DNA from: Isotricha intestinalis
Lineage: Eukaryota; Ciliophora; Litostomatea; Vestibuliferida; Isotrichidae
Assembly: GCA_023807065.1 (NCBI GenBank)
Contig: JAJJLU010003583.1
Location: forward strand, 1 to 49,228
Length of the DNA stretch: 49,228 nt
Direction: 5' to 3'
Below, in pieces: positions 20,139 to 29,592 of the stretch. Position 1 is the stretch's first letter; each line of letters begins with the position of its first letter. Both the position numbers and the translations under genes were made by a program. The notes beneath the pieces are model-generated. The model was not told the origin of the DNA and did no database searches. It saw only the letters and a program-made list of their open reading frames with translations.

Positions 20139-21179
20139 ATGGAATCGAATCAAACCGAATTTATAATAGAAATGGACAATGAAAACATAATAGGAAAAGG
20201 TGGATTTGGAACAGTATATCCAGCATATGAGAAAGGTGATTATTTAAAGAAAACAAAATATGCTGCAAAATCAGTTCCAGAACTAGTAAGAACAAATCAA
20301 AAAGAGATGACAGCATTTCAAAATGAAATATTAATAGCCACTCAATTTGAAAATGAAAACTTAGTAAAATTTCATGGATTAACAGATGTAGATAATCATA
20401 TGTACATGATATTTGAATATTGTAATGGAGGAGATTTAAATGCTTTTTCTAAAAATTATAGAAATAAATTTAATAAGCAAATATCAGAAAAAGATGCATT
20501 AATAATAATAAAAGGAATAACAAATGGATTATATTGTCTACATAGGAATGGAATAACTCATCATGATATAAAGCCGGCAAATATATTATTAAAATTTCAA
20601 AATGAGGAAGCATTAGAAAATTTAGATTTAACTCAATGTGAAGTAAAAATATCAGATTTTGGTTTAGCTAAATATAGAGCTTCTGATGATGGAAGTGGAA
20701 TAGGAGGAACACCAACTTATATGGATCCTATTATTATTGTGGATAAAATCAGAGATATTAAAAAAACTGAAAGTGATAAAACAGATATTTGGTCTTTAGG
20801 AATTCTATCTTATAAATTATTATTTGAAAATCATCCTTTTATTGAACCTTATGCTTTCAAAAACAAAACTTTTATGAAAGTTCTTCATGAAAATATTAAA
20901 AAAGGAAAATATACTGTTCCTATTAGTCAAACAAATAAAATTTCTCTTGAAAGTATTTGCTTCATTGATTCTTGTTTAAAAAGAGAACAAGAAGCTAGAA
21001 AAAGTAGTGAAGAATTAGCTTATTCTAGATTTTTAACTAGACCTTATGAAAAGTTTAATTTTATCATTCAAGATAATGTTGAAGAAATCATTCAAAATGA
21101 AAATTTAAGAGAAAAAAATGAGTATGTTCTTCTTAATATTTACGAAAAAGAATATTTTGAACATATGATTGATATTTAG
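20139..21179 (+). CDS. Non-RD Ser/Thr protein kinase
   Basis: 346 residues ending in TAG. The kinase domain covers about 15-310. Visible are the glycine loop GKGGFGTV (19-26), Lys44 in AAKSV, helix-C Glu63, HHDIKPANILL (141-151), DFGLA (173-177) and IWSLGILSYKLL. The catalytic-loop Arg of HRD is His142, and the usual APE is replaced: the segment reads GGTPTYMDPI. Catalytic Asp143, Lys146, Asn149 and Asp173 are all present, so activity is plausible without the normal activation-loop control. The overall look is ULK/NEK-like (EYCNGGDLNAF). Such lineage-specific kinases are common in ciliates. A substrate cannot be inferred. Confidence 0.88.
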   Translation: MESNQTEFIIEMDNENIIGKGGFGTVYPAYEKGDYLKKTKYAAKSVPELVRTNQKEMTAFQNEILIATQFENENLVKFHGLTDVDNHMYMIFEYCNGGDLNAFSKNYRNKFNKQISEKDALIIIKGITNGLYCLHRNGITHHDIKPANILLKFQNEEALENLDLTQCEVKISDFGLAKYRASDDGSGIGGTPTYMDPIIIVDKIRDIKKTESDKTDIWSLGILSYKLLFENHPFIEPYAFKNKTFMKVLHENIKKGKYTVPISQTNKISLESICFIDSCLKREQEARKSSEELAYSRFLTRPYEKFNFIIQDNVEEIIQNENLREKNEYVLLNIYEKEYFEHMIDI

Positions 21180-21291
21180 ATTTAGGAAATTTTTTTTTGA
21201 AAAATTCCTTTTTTTATTTGATTTCATATTATTTATCCTTTTTTTTCTTTTTAATTTATTATATTGAATTAAATTAAAAAATTATTTAATA

Positions 21292-22554
21292 TTATTCTGT
21301 GTTAAGAGAAGTCATATAATTATAATTGTCATCAACTTCATTAATTCTTCTTTTTCTTTTTTGATTATAATGAAATTTATAAAGTATAAACAATAAAACA
21401 AAAATCACAATAATTAAAATAATTATGACATTTAATTTACTAGATAAATTATCATTCTTTTTTTTCTCAGGAGTATAAAAGCCAATTTTCTTTTTCTCAT
21501 AATCAAAAAACAATTGATATTTTTTTAAAAAAGGTTTTCCCAAAATCCAATTTGAGAATTTATTTTTTTCAAGAAAATAAATCAAAAAATAAATTTTTCC
21601 ATTTTTCTTAATAAACAATTCTTCTTTTTTTAAAGAAAAAGTATAATTCATTTCTCTATTATGAAAATACAAATTAGGAAAATTAATAAAACTAACATCA
21701 TCATCACAATAATAAAAAGTCATAATTGATTCTAAAATAATTTTATTACATTTATCTTGAATAAAAACTTTTTTTAAAAAAATATTGTTTAATTCAATAG
21801 GACCTTTAATAAATCCATTTTCAAGAGAAAAAGTAATATGATTATTCCCATTATATTGTTCATTATCAAATTTAATAATATCAAAATAAATTTTCCATCC
21901 TTGATTATTTTGATGAATAATATCAACATTAGAACTTACTAAATTATTTTTATTATATTTCCAAGGATTATAATCAAAAGTATAATTTCCAAATATTAAT
22001 TCTCCTTCAAAATCATTATTATATTTTATAGTCATTGTTTTAATTTTTTCTTCACTTTTATTTTGAATTTGAAAATAAAAATTTATATTTACATCTTCTG
22101 AAGAATCATAAAAATTTAATCCAATAATAGCATAATCATTTAATGTTGAATTTATACCAATTACAAAAGATATATTATTTAATTTTATTGTTTCTTTTAA
22201 TGTTTTTATTGATAATGAATCTTGTGCATAAAGTCCAAATTTAAAAGGTGAATCTATAAAAGGAGAAAGTCTTTTATCTAATATAAATGAATTTTTTGAT
22301 TTTTTTGAATTATAATAATTTACATTATCCAAATTTTGTAAAAAGAAAAAATCATATTTTTCTAAATTAATTGTTGCTTCTATTATTTGATTTGGTTCTC
22401 CTATTGTTATGTTTATTATTTCTTTATTCAAATATAAATTTTTTAATGTTTCTTCATGAGATAAATTATCTTTCATTTTCCTTGTTTTAAATGGAAAAAT
22501 GATTGAAGAAAAAATAAAAGGAAATATTAAAATGAATATTATTAATATTTTCAT
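21292..22554 (-). CDS. Membrane-anchored pepsin-fold protein lacking both catalytic aspartates
   Basis: 420 residues. Signal peptide about 1-18, ectodomain with several N-glycosylation sequons (NIT, NIS, NST, NKS, NYT), transmembrane helix about 375-393 and a basic tail. The ectodomain is a family A1 (pepsin) fold: INITIGEPNQIIEATI corresponds to the IGTPPQ strand, IIGLNFYDSS to the GIIGLG region, a Cys pair at 269/283, and WILGKPFLKKYQLFFDYEKKKIGFY to the C-terminal ILGDxFLRxxYxVFDxxxxxIGFA block. The first catalytic DTG aligns with NLE (63-65), and the second aligns with SLE followed by NGFIKGP (from S243). It is therefore probably a non-catalytic receptor or binding protein. It is divergent from the small gene at 22646. 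Confidence 0.85.
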   Translation of the reverse strand: MKILIIFILIFPFIFSSIIFPFKTRKMKDNLSHEETLKNLYLNKEIINITIGEPNQIIEATINLEKYDFFFLQNLDNVNYYNSKKSKNSFILDKRLSPFIDSPFKFGLYAQDSLSIKTLKETIKLNNISFVIGINSTLNDYAIIGLNFYDSSEDVNINFYFQIQNKSEEKIKTMTIKYNNDFEGELIFGNYTFDYNPWKYNKNNLVSSNVDIIHQNNQGWKIYFDIIKFDNEQYNGNNHITFSLENGFIKGPIELNNIFLKKVFIQDKCNKIILESIMTFYYCDDDVSFINFPNLYFHNREMNYTFSLKKEELFIKKNGKIYFLIYFLEKNKFSNWILGKPFLKKYQLFFDYEKKKIGFYTPEKKKNDNLSSKLNVIIILIIVIFVLLFILYKFHYNQKRKRRINEVDDNYNYMTSLNTE

Positions 22555-22645
22555 TTTTTAAAATAATTACATCAAATATATTTTAAAATTCTTTCCATAA
22601 ATTTTTTTTTTTATTGCAAAAAAAATTAAAAAATATTTTAATTAA

Positions 22646-22883
22646 ATGGGTAACTGTTATAATCAAGAAGATTCAGGGAATTTAAATTTACAAAGATGTA
22701 AAAAAGATATTTTTTAATTATTTTTAAGTTAAAAAAAATGCTGAAGATAAAATAGATGATTTAACACATCCTGGAGAAACAAAAACTGAAAAATTTATGA
22801 GAAAAGCAGGAGAATTTGGAGAAGACGTTAAAGAAAAAATTATTGATACTTATAATGATGTAAAAGAGAAAGTTGTTGGATAA
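22646..22883 (+). CDS. Small MGNCYNQ protein, two exons, acylated with amphipathic helix
   Basis: Spliced CDS join(22646..22697, 22729..22883), 68 residues. MGNCYNQEDSG has Gly2 for myristoylation and Cys4 for palmitoylation. A 31-base GT-AG intron after Arg17 plus one base restores the frame to FKKNAEDKIDDLTHPGE. The last 30 residues form a strongly amphipathic helix ending VKEKIIDTYNDVKEKVVG, which resembles membrane-binding 11-mer helices. A lipid-anchored, membrane-lying small protein is inferred. It starts 91 bp from the divergent pseudoprotease gene. No family was recognised. The intron is inferred from sequence only, but the resulting frame is clean and reading through gives an early stop. 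Confidence 0.72.
22698..22728 (+). other. 31-base GT-AG intron
   Basis: Begins GTAAAAAAGA and ends ATTTTTAAG, length 3n+1, phase 1, with a pyrimidine-rich 3' end. Removing it opens the frame of the MGNCYNQ gene. Confidence 0.75.
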
Positions 22884-23886
22884 TTTAAATCATATTTTTT
22901 AATGATATATTTTTTTTCAATATTTTAAAACTCATTAATTAATTTAGAAAATTTCATTTATAAAATAAGCATGATTAATTAATTTTTTATGATTTATTTT
23001 ATGATAAATAATTAATAATAAATAAAAATAATAATTTTAAAAAAAGAATAAAGGAATTGAGATTTTAAATATTCCTTTTTTTCTTTTTAAAATATTAAAA
23101 TAAAAAAACAATAATGTAAAAAGAAATTAAACATAAAAAAATTTAAAAGAATCAAATCAAAATTAGTTTATTCAATGAATAAATTGATAAAAAGAATTAA
23201 AATATTCAACAAAATATTCGTTAAAAAACGATAGAAAACAAACAAAAAAATTAGAAAATTTAATAAAAGAAAAAATAAATAATATTTATCATTTTAAACA
23301 ATTTTTAATATTAATATTTTTTTGGATTAAAAATAATATTCAAAAGAATGTTTATTTGTTTTAATAGAAAAAACTTTATAACAAATAGAATTATTGAATC
23401 AACAAAAAATTTCGAATCTATTCTATTTTTCTTTATTAAAAGCTTTTATTTATTTTCTTCTTCTTTTTATTTAATGTTAAAATTTTCATTTGAAAAATTT
23501 GTTAAATCAAGTAAAAATAATATCAATTTAAAAAGAAACAATTCATTTCCAATTTATAGTTTTTAAATTTGGAAGTTAGAAGAAATTTTCATTGTTTATA
23601 TTTTAATAAATAAACCAATTGTAAATTGTTATTGTGATTTACAATATTATTACAAAGAAGACATATTTATAAAAAAAAATTAAATGAATAATTTGAAAGA
23701 AATTTTTATTATAATCAATATAAAAATATCTTTTACAGGAAAAATTATTAAAAAGAATTAAACAATATTATTATTAATAGCATATTAAAGAAGAAAAAAG
23801 TAAAATATAAATATAAATAAATAAAATTATATAAAATATTTAATATATATAAATACTTAAAAACTAAAAAAGACAAATAAAAAAAA
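22884..23886. other. Large AT-rich intergenic region with one weak ORF
   Basis: About 1 kb between two plus-strand genes. Apart from the weak 72-codon frame at 23348-23566 it shows only A/T-rich filler with long A runs. The stretch 23780-23886 is likely the promoter of the PHD gene. No RNA gene or repeat was recognised. Confidence 0.5.
23348..23566 (+). CDS. Doubtful 72-residue ORF, possible small membrane protein
   Basis: The frame encodes a Phe/Ser-rich peptide with a hydrophobic middle (SILFFFIKSFYLFSSSFYLM), which could be one membrane segment, and a basic end. The start lacks the long A-run context of most genes here (AAAAGAATG). In DNA this AT-rich, a frame of this length can arise by chance and Phe-rich products are typical of chance frames. 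It is listed because nothing else explains the gap. It may be noise. Confidence 0.22.
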   Translation: MFICFNRKNFITNRIIESTKNFESILFFFIKSFYLFSSSFYLMLKFSFEKFVKSSKNNINLKRNNSFPIYSF

Positions 23887-24960
23887 ATGAAAAACGCGAA
23901 CTCAAATTTAGAAATAAACAAATTAAAAGAAAAAAATCCTTCATTAATTATCCAAGGAATAAATAAAGATAAGTTAAGTAAATCTTCAAATACTTTAGAT
24001 TTAAAATCTTTAAATCATTGTATAAAAAAAAAAACATTAAGAGGAAGAAAGAATCAAAATCCTTTACCTAAAATTGAAAGATGCCAAATTTGTCTTGAAT
24101 ATAAAAAATATAGTAAAGATAAAATAATTTCTTGTTCAATTTGCAATTGTAAATTTCATATTAGTTGTTATAAAAAACCGTTAAATTCCATAAAAAATTT
24201 TGATAATTTCAAATGTGAAAGATGTAAAATATCAAATGAAATAAATAAAAAAATAGAAGAATGTAAATGTTTCATATGTTCATTAAACAATGGAGTATTA
24301 TTTTATAATGAAGAAAACGATACATTTTATCATGATATTTGTGTAAAATTAATTCCAGAAATATATGAAGAAAATAATATGGAAAAATATAATAGAAAAA
24401 ATATAAGGAAATGGAGATTTAAATGTTCTTGTAAATATTGTAATGAAAAGTTATCAAAAGAAAAAGCAGTAATTAAATGTAATCATCCAAAATGTAAACA
24501 TTATTATCATATTCCATGTGCTATTGAAAAAGGAATGATTTTTTCAATCAATTATTTTTATAAATTTTATTGTTTTGATGAATTTAAAAATTGTATTAGT
24601 TTACCATTTTATTGCTCTTGTCATAATAAAAGATTAGCTGGTGAATATAGAAAAAATGTTATTAATAATGATAATTTTGATTATGATAATTTCAAAAAAG
24701 ATTTTAGTTTTTTAAGTAATGAAGATACTAATTTTGATAATTCGAATGAAAATTGTAATTTTTCTATTTATAGTAATGAAGATGATGATTTTGATAATTT
24801 GGAAAAAAATAAAATGTTTGATTTAAATTTTAATGAATTGTTAAATATTAGTGATAATATAAATGAAAATAATAATTATTTTAATAATGATAATGATTCT
24901 GATGAAAATATTTCTTTTTATTTTGAAACTATTATTAATGAAAATAATGATAAATTATAA
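23887..24960 (+). CDS. PHD / zinc-knuckle / extended-PHD (PZP) chromatin protein
   Basis: 357 residues. A first PHD finger spans about 66-113: CQICLEY, CSICNCKFHISC and FKCERC give C4-H-C3 spacing. It is followed by an extended PHD of the BRPF/JADE/AF10 type: CFICSLNNGVLFY, FYHDIC, KWRFKCSCKYC, AVIKCNHPKCKHYYHIPCAIEKGM and FYCSCHNKR (about 128-247). This PZP arrangement reads the N-terminal tail of histone H3 in known proteins. The rest is an acidic Asn/Asp-rich tail (270-357). No bromodomain or acetyltransferase piece is attached, so it may be a stand-alone reader or complex subunit. The zinc ligands are complete by eye. Confidence 0.9.
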   Translation: MKNANSNLEINKLKEKNPSLIIQGINKDKLSKSSNTLDLKSLNHCIKKKTLRGRKNQNPLPKIERCQICLEYKKYSKDKIISCSICNCKFHISCYKKPLNSIKNFDNFKCERCKISNEINKKIEECKCFICSLNNGVLFYNEENDTFYHDICVKLIPEIYEENNMEKYNRKNIRKWRFKCSCKYCNEKLSKEKAVIKCNHPKCKHYYHIPCAIEKGMIFSINYFYKFYCFDEFKNCISLPFYCSCHNKRLAGEYRKNVINNDNFDYDNFKKDFSFLSNEDTNFDNSNENCNFSIYSNEDDDFDNLEKNKMFDLNFNELLNISDNINENNNYFNNDNDSDENISFYFETIINENNDKL

Positions 24961-25690
24961 ATATTTTTCCAATTCTATTCAAAATTATTTCTTTTGTTTT
25001 GTTTAGTTTATTTTAATCTCATATATGCTTTAATATATGGGCGTAGATATAAAGATTTAATTACTAGTTCGAATAAATAATTTAATAAATATAATCATTA
25101 GAATAAGTAATTTAATATAATTATTAATGTAAATTTACATTTATATTTTTTTCTTTTAGAAAAATTAAAATTACCTCATTTAAAATTTAGATAAAAATAT
25201 TAATTAAAACATAAATAATTATTTTTTTATATTCATAATCAACAATAATTTTTTTTAATTAAAAATTCATTTAATTGTATCTTCATTATTCATAAAATCT
25301 GTTTTTTAGTATTTATTTTTAAAAAAGATTTTTTATCTTTAGTTCATAACAATTTTTCTTAACATTAATCAAATTTAACACTGTCAAAATATATATAACT
25401 CATTATAGTAAGAAACAAAATTTATCCTTTGTGATTTATCTCTCATTAATATAAAAGAAAGAGAAATCACTTATTATAGATTATTTATAGTTTTTAATAT
25501 TTAGTTTATAATTTTCTTTTTAAAATCAGATCTTCCTAATTAATTGGGAATATTAAACAATCTTCTTTTGAATTTTTTTTAAGATTTTTTTATTAAAATT
25601 TATTTTTTCAATTTCTTTATTAAGAATAGTAATTTTATTTTTAATTTAAAAATAAAAAAATAAACTTTATAATAGATAATATATTTATTA
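24961..25690. other. Intergenic region between convergent genes, no gene seen
   Basis: About 730 bp holding the 3' ends of the PZP gene and the gene at 25691. A less AT-rich patch at 25039-25074 (GGGCGTAGAT then AGTTCGAATA) resembles fragments of tRNA boxes but folds into no cloverleaf. No supported gene. Confidence 0.5.
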
Positions 25691-26728
25691 TCAATCATTT
25701 ATTTTTTGAATTCTATTAGTATTAGAAGTTATAGGCCTAATATGTTCTAAATTATTTATTGTTACTGTTTTTCCTTTTAATTTTATTTTCTTTGATAAAA
25801 AATTATCATCTTCATAAGTTAAATTTAAAGATGGAATTTCATAAAATGTTATTTCTTTAGGACCATTTAACATATAATCAATAGAAGATAAATTTGTACC
25901 ATTTTTAATTAAATTAAAACAATATTTAATTTGTTCTCTTTTTTTATTATTATTCGACCAATATTGAATTTTATATTTATTATTAAAATTAGAATTAGTT
26001 TGATTAACTAAACTTCCAATTAATGATTTATCATCAGAAACTATTTTTTTATTTTCTTCATTATTAAAATTAATATAATTATGTCTTACTGAAACATTTC
26101 TTGGACGAAAACTAAAATGTGATTTTATAAATTTATTATTTAAAATATTTGGTTTTTCATTTGGAACATCTAATTTTTCTTTATTTAATATTTTTTTCAT
26201 AAATAATGGCATTTCTAATGTATTCTTATTTAATGTATTTATTTCTTTGAAATAACTTTTGTTTTTCTTATTTTTTGACATTGGGAGCTTAATTTTAAAT
26301 TTAATATTGTTAATTTTATTTCTTTGATTATTTGAAAATAATCTATTTGGACTTATTTTTATTATTGAATTACTTTGACCTTTTAATTTATCATTTTTCT
26401 TTAAAAAAAATTTATTACTTTTCATTAAAGTATTTTGAATATTTGTTTGTATATTTGTATTAATTTTATAATTTGGTATTTTAAGTGATATCTTTGATTT
26501 AATTATAGAAGGATTTATTATTGGAGGATTTAATTCAATTGTTGATATTGTTTCTTTTGGTTTTTCATTTTCTAGTTCATATATTATATCGTTTTCATCT
26601 TCATTTGTTCCAATTCCTATACTTTTATTCAAAGTTTTTTTCATTTTTTGAACTGAATACAAGTTATTTGATAAATTATCATTAGAAAAATGATTACTAA
26701 AAGAAAATGAAATTTTAGGAAGAGACAT
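25691..26728 (-). CDS. Unknown Asn/Lys/Ser-rich protein
   Basis: 345 residues ending in TGA, not recognised. It is low in charge pattern and rich in Asn, Ile, Lys and Ser. It contains several short basic stretches (FKIKLPMSKNKKNKSYF near 150) and a somewhat better ordered C-terminus (KKREQIKYCFNLIKNGTNLS, MLNGPKEITFYEIPSLNLTY). Coding status is supported by length and normal codon use. No domain, signal or membrane segment is visible. A mostly disordered scaffold is the best description. Confidence 0.72.
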   Translation of the reverse strand: MSLPKISFSFSNHFSNDNLSNNLYSVQKMKKTLNKSIGIGTNEDENDIIYELENEKPKETISTIELNPPIINPSIIKSKISLKIPNYKINTNIQTNIQNTLMKSNKFFLKKNDKLKGQSNSIIKISPNRLFSNNQRNKINNIKFKIKLPMSKNKKNKSYFKEINTLNKNTLEMPLFMKKILNKEKLDVPNEKPNILNNKFIKSHFSFRPRNVSVRHNYINFNNEENKKIVSDDKSLIGSLVNQTNSNFNNKYKIQYWSNNNKKREQIKYCFNLIKNGTNLSSIDYMLNGPKEITFYEIPSLNLTYEDDNFLSKKIKLKGKTVTINNLEHIRPITSNTNRIQKIND

Positions 26729-27228
26729 TAAAATAATTTAAAAATATTAATTCCCTTATATTACAATTATAATTATTTTCTGAATTAGATAAAAATAATA
26801 TTTAAAAAAATTGCAATTAAATGTTTAAAAAGATGAACAATTAAAATATAAAAAAACAAATAAATATAACAAATAATTTAAATGATGATGGTTAATAAAA
26901 AGAAAAAATGAAATTAAATATAACTCGAATGAAACTTTAACTAAATTATTTTATTTTAATAATTTAATTTAAAAAAATTAAATTAAATATAAATCTATCG
27001 ATTAATAAATTTATTAAAGGTATTTATTTTTCAAAAACTTCAAATTCAAAAGAAAATATTAAATTTTTATTAATTATTATTTCCTTTTTATTCTTAAAAA
27101 ATAAATATTATTATTATGAAAAAATATATTTTCAAGTCAAATAGACTTTTTAAAAAATATCAAATAAAAAAATCTTATTTTTTAAAAAAAAAAATAAATA
27201 AAAAATTATATTTTATTTAATTGTTCAA
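26729..27228. other. Divergent intergenic region, promoters only
   Basis: 500 bp between the starts of the gene at 26728 (-) and Asterix (+). A/T-only blocks alternate with poly-A. No open frame with a good start and no RNA gene was recognised. Confidence 0.5.
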
Positions 27229-27534
27229 ATGTACAAAGGTGATGCCAAAAGACCTAAAAATATATGTTTTTATCCAACACCTCAAATAGAAGATTCAACA
27301 GATTTAACTCAATTTATTTCAATGATATTTGGTATAATATCTTTTATATTAAAAGTAAAATGGGGAATTTGGATTTCATTGATTTTATTTTTATCATCTT
27401 GGGTAAATTTAAAGTATAATTCAGACCAAAAAAATATTATGATGAATTTTAGTTTAATTATTATGGGATTTTTTATGATTTATTTAGCTCCTAAACCTAG
27501 ACAAAATATTCAACCAACTCAACCAAAAAAATAA
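27229..27534 (+). CDS. WDR83OS: Asterix (WDR83OS/UPF0139), PAT-complex ER membrane protein
   Basis: 101 residues, the family's usual size (about 105). Asterix pairs with CCDC47 in the ER, where this PAT complex chaperones polar transmembrane helices of new multipass proteins. Matching features: RPKNICFYPTP near the start (RPNKVLRYKPP in animals), an acidic linker, DLTQFISMIFGIISFILKVKWGIWISL as first helices, SSWVNLKYNSDQKNIMMNFS as the conserved loop and helix, and a final helix MGFFMIYLAP followed by a Pro-rich tail. Order and spacing follow the family closely. It is followed 147 bp later by the Pumilio gene on the same strand. Confidence 0.92.
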   Translation: MYKGDAKRPKNICFYPTPQIEDSTDLTQFISMIFGIISFILKVKWGIWISLILFLSSWVNLKYNSDQKNIMMNFSLIIMGFFMIYLAPKPRQNIQPTQPKK

Positions 27535-27681
27535 CAATGTTCATAAAAACAATAAAATTATATTAAATAAAAATAAAAAAAATTTTATAAAAATTATCAT
27601 CTTCATTTAAATTTAATTTATTAATAAAAAATATCTTTTTTATAATTAAATAAATTAAATAATTAATATATTACTAAAAAA

Positions 27682-29592
27682 ATGAAAAATACAGAAAATA
27701 AAAATAAAAGACAAAAAACAATTAAACGTTCTCAAGTTTTAGAAAATCAAATAGAAACAATGCTTGATGATATAATGAGAGAAGAAGATGAAGAAGAAAT
27801 AAATTTTAAATTTAGTGATGATGATTCTTCTTCAGAAAATGAATCAGACAACTTATTAATTTATTTGCCTGAAGAAAATGAAATTTTTAGTAATTTATCA
27901 TATAATAATAGTCAAAGTGATATTGATACAAATAATAATAATCTTTTTCCTTATTGTAGAAGTAATAAAAAATATTCTACTATAAGTTTTCAAAATGAAC
28001 AATTTGAAAATGTTAATAATAATAAAAGTAATTTAAGCTTATTTTCCCCTAATAATTCATTTAGAAATAATTATAATGGGATTAATCAAAATAATCAAAA
28101 TCCTAAAAGTTTTTTTTTTCAAAATAATAATACAATTAATCAAAAATCTTCTTTTTATTCTACTAATTATAGTATAAATACAGGTAATTTATCAAGAGAT
28201 GATCAAAGGAAAAATACTTATGATTTAAAAAATAATAATAATAGTATTTTAGAAAATAACATAAATATGAATATAAATAATAGTATGTGTAATGGAATTC
28301 CAAATTATTATAATATAAATAATGTTAATCCAAATTTTTTTTTAATGAATAAAAATTTAAATATTCAAAAAATAGGATTTAATAATAACCTATTATTAAA
28401 TCCAGATAATAATAATATTACTTTATGTAATAATATAAATAATAAATTCATAAATCAAGATTTTAATATTAATAATAATCAACTTCATAAAAAATTTTTC
28501 ACAACATCAATTCCAGAAAGAACAAATATGCATGTTGAAATATTATTATATGAATTAAATTCAGCATTAACAAAAAATGAAAAAATAGATTATTTTATAT
28601 ATAATAAATTAAAAGGTAATTTTGTAAATATAATTAAAACTCATAGAGGAAGTAGAATATTTCAAAATTATTTAAAAAATACTCATAGTGATATAATTCA
28701 TCAAATTTTTACAGAAATAAATCCTTCATTAATTGAATTAATAATAGATCCTTATGCCAATTATTTTTGTAAAAGATTTTTTAATTTTTTAAATCAAAAA
28801 GATAGAATTGATTTTCTTTTATCAATAAATAATTCATTAATTAAATTATCAATAAATAATATAGGAACATATCCAATTCAAGGAATAATAGAACAACTTA
28901 TTTCTAAAAATGAAAAAAAAATTATTATAAATTCTATTAAAGATTATATTAATGAATTATGTTATGATACTTATGGAACTCATGTTCTTGAAAAAATTAT
29001 TTCTTGTTTCGAAGAAGAATTTACTGGATTTATTTTTGATTTTGTAGAAAATAATTTTTTAAATTTAGCAAACCATATAAATGGAATTTGTATTGTTAAA
29101 AAAATATTATCTTTAACTCATAAAAAAGATATTCATAAAAAATTAAAAAAAATTATAAATGAAAATGCTTTGACTTTAATTCAACATATTTATGGTAATT
29201 ATGTTATTCAAATTGTAATAGAAACATGGGATTTAAATGATATTTTAGAAATATTATCTAATTTTAAAAATAAATATACTATGTTATCTATGTCAAAATA
29301 TTCTTCTAATGTTGTTGAAAAATGTATTGAAAAAAACCAAATTATTTTAAAAGAATATATTAATGAAATTTGTGATAATGGAAAAATTGCAGAAATTATG
29401 AAAAATAATTTTGGAAATTATGTTATTCAAAAAGCTTTGAAACTTTCTTTAGGTATAGATAAAAAAAAATTGTCTGAAGAAGTTGAAAAAAATATTTTTA
29501 AATTAAATGATAAGAAATTAATTTTAAAATGGAAAAGTATTGTTTCTTCTCATTTAGAAAGTAAATTTAATAATGAGAAAAATTCTGTTTAA
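27682..29592 (+). CDS. PUM: Pumilio/PUF RNA-binding protein
   Basis: 636 residues. The first 280 are Asn/Ser-rich and disordered after an acidic patch (REEDEEEINFKFSDDDSS). From about 310 there are eight PUF repeats spaced 36-37 residues. Their five-residue RNA-contact blocks are SRIFQ (324), NYFCK (360), TYPIQ (396), THVLE (433), ICIVK (469), NYVIQ (506), SNVVE (542) and NYVIQ (579). PUF proteins bind 3' UTRs and repress translation or trigger decay. Repeats 6-8 carry the N/Q, S/E, N/Q codes that read the UGU core. Repeats 2, 3 and 5 are non-standard, so downstream specificity is changed. The eight-repeat fold is secure; targets are inferred. Confidence 0.95.
   Translation: MKNTENKNKRQKTIKRSQVLENQIETMLDDIMREEDEEEINFKFSDDDSSSENESDNLLIYLPEENEIFSNLSYNNSQSDIDTNNNNLFPYCRSNKKYSTISFQNEQFENVNNNKSNLSLFSPNNSFRNNYNGINQNNQNPKSFFFQNNNTINQKSSFYSTNYSINTGNLSRDDQRKNTYDLKNNNNSILENNINMNINNSMCNGIPNYYNINNVNPNFFLMNKNLNIQKIGFNNNLLLNPDNNNITLCNNINNKFINQDFNINNNQLHKKFFTTSIPERTNMHVEILLYELNSALTKNEKIDYFIYNKLKGNFVNIIKTHRGSRIFQNYLKNTHSDIIHQIFTEINPSLIELIIDPYANYFCKRFFNFLNQKDRIDFLLSINNSLIKLSINNIGTYPIQGIIEQLISKNEKKIIINSIKDYINELCYDTYGTHVLEKIISCFEEEFTGFIFDFVENNFLNLANHINGICIVKKILSLTHKKDIHKKLKKIINENALTLIQHIYGNYVIQIVIETWDLNDILEILSNFKNKYTMLSMSKYSSNVVEKCIEKNQIILKEYINEICDNGKIAEIMKNNFGNYVIQKALKLSLGIDKKKLSEEVEKNIFKLNDKKLILKWKSIVSSHLESKFNNEKNSV

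Noticed and set aside
25039..25074. tRNA-like fragments (GGGCGTAGAT and AGTTCGAATA) in an intergenic region
   Set aside because: No acceptor, anticodon or D-stem pairing can be made around them; the resemblance to B-box sequence is partial.
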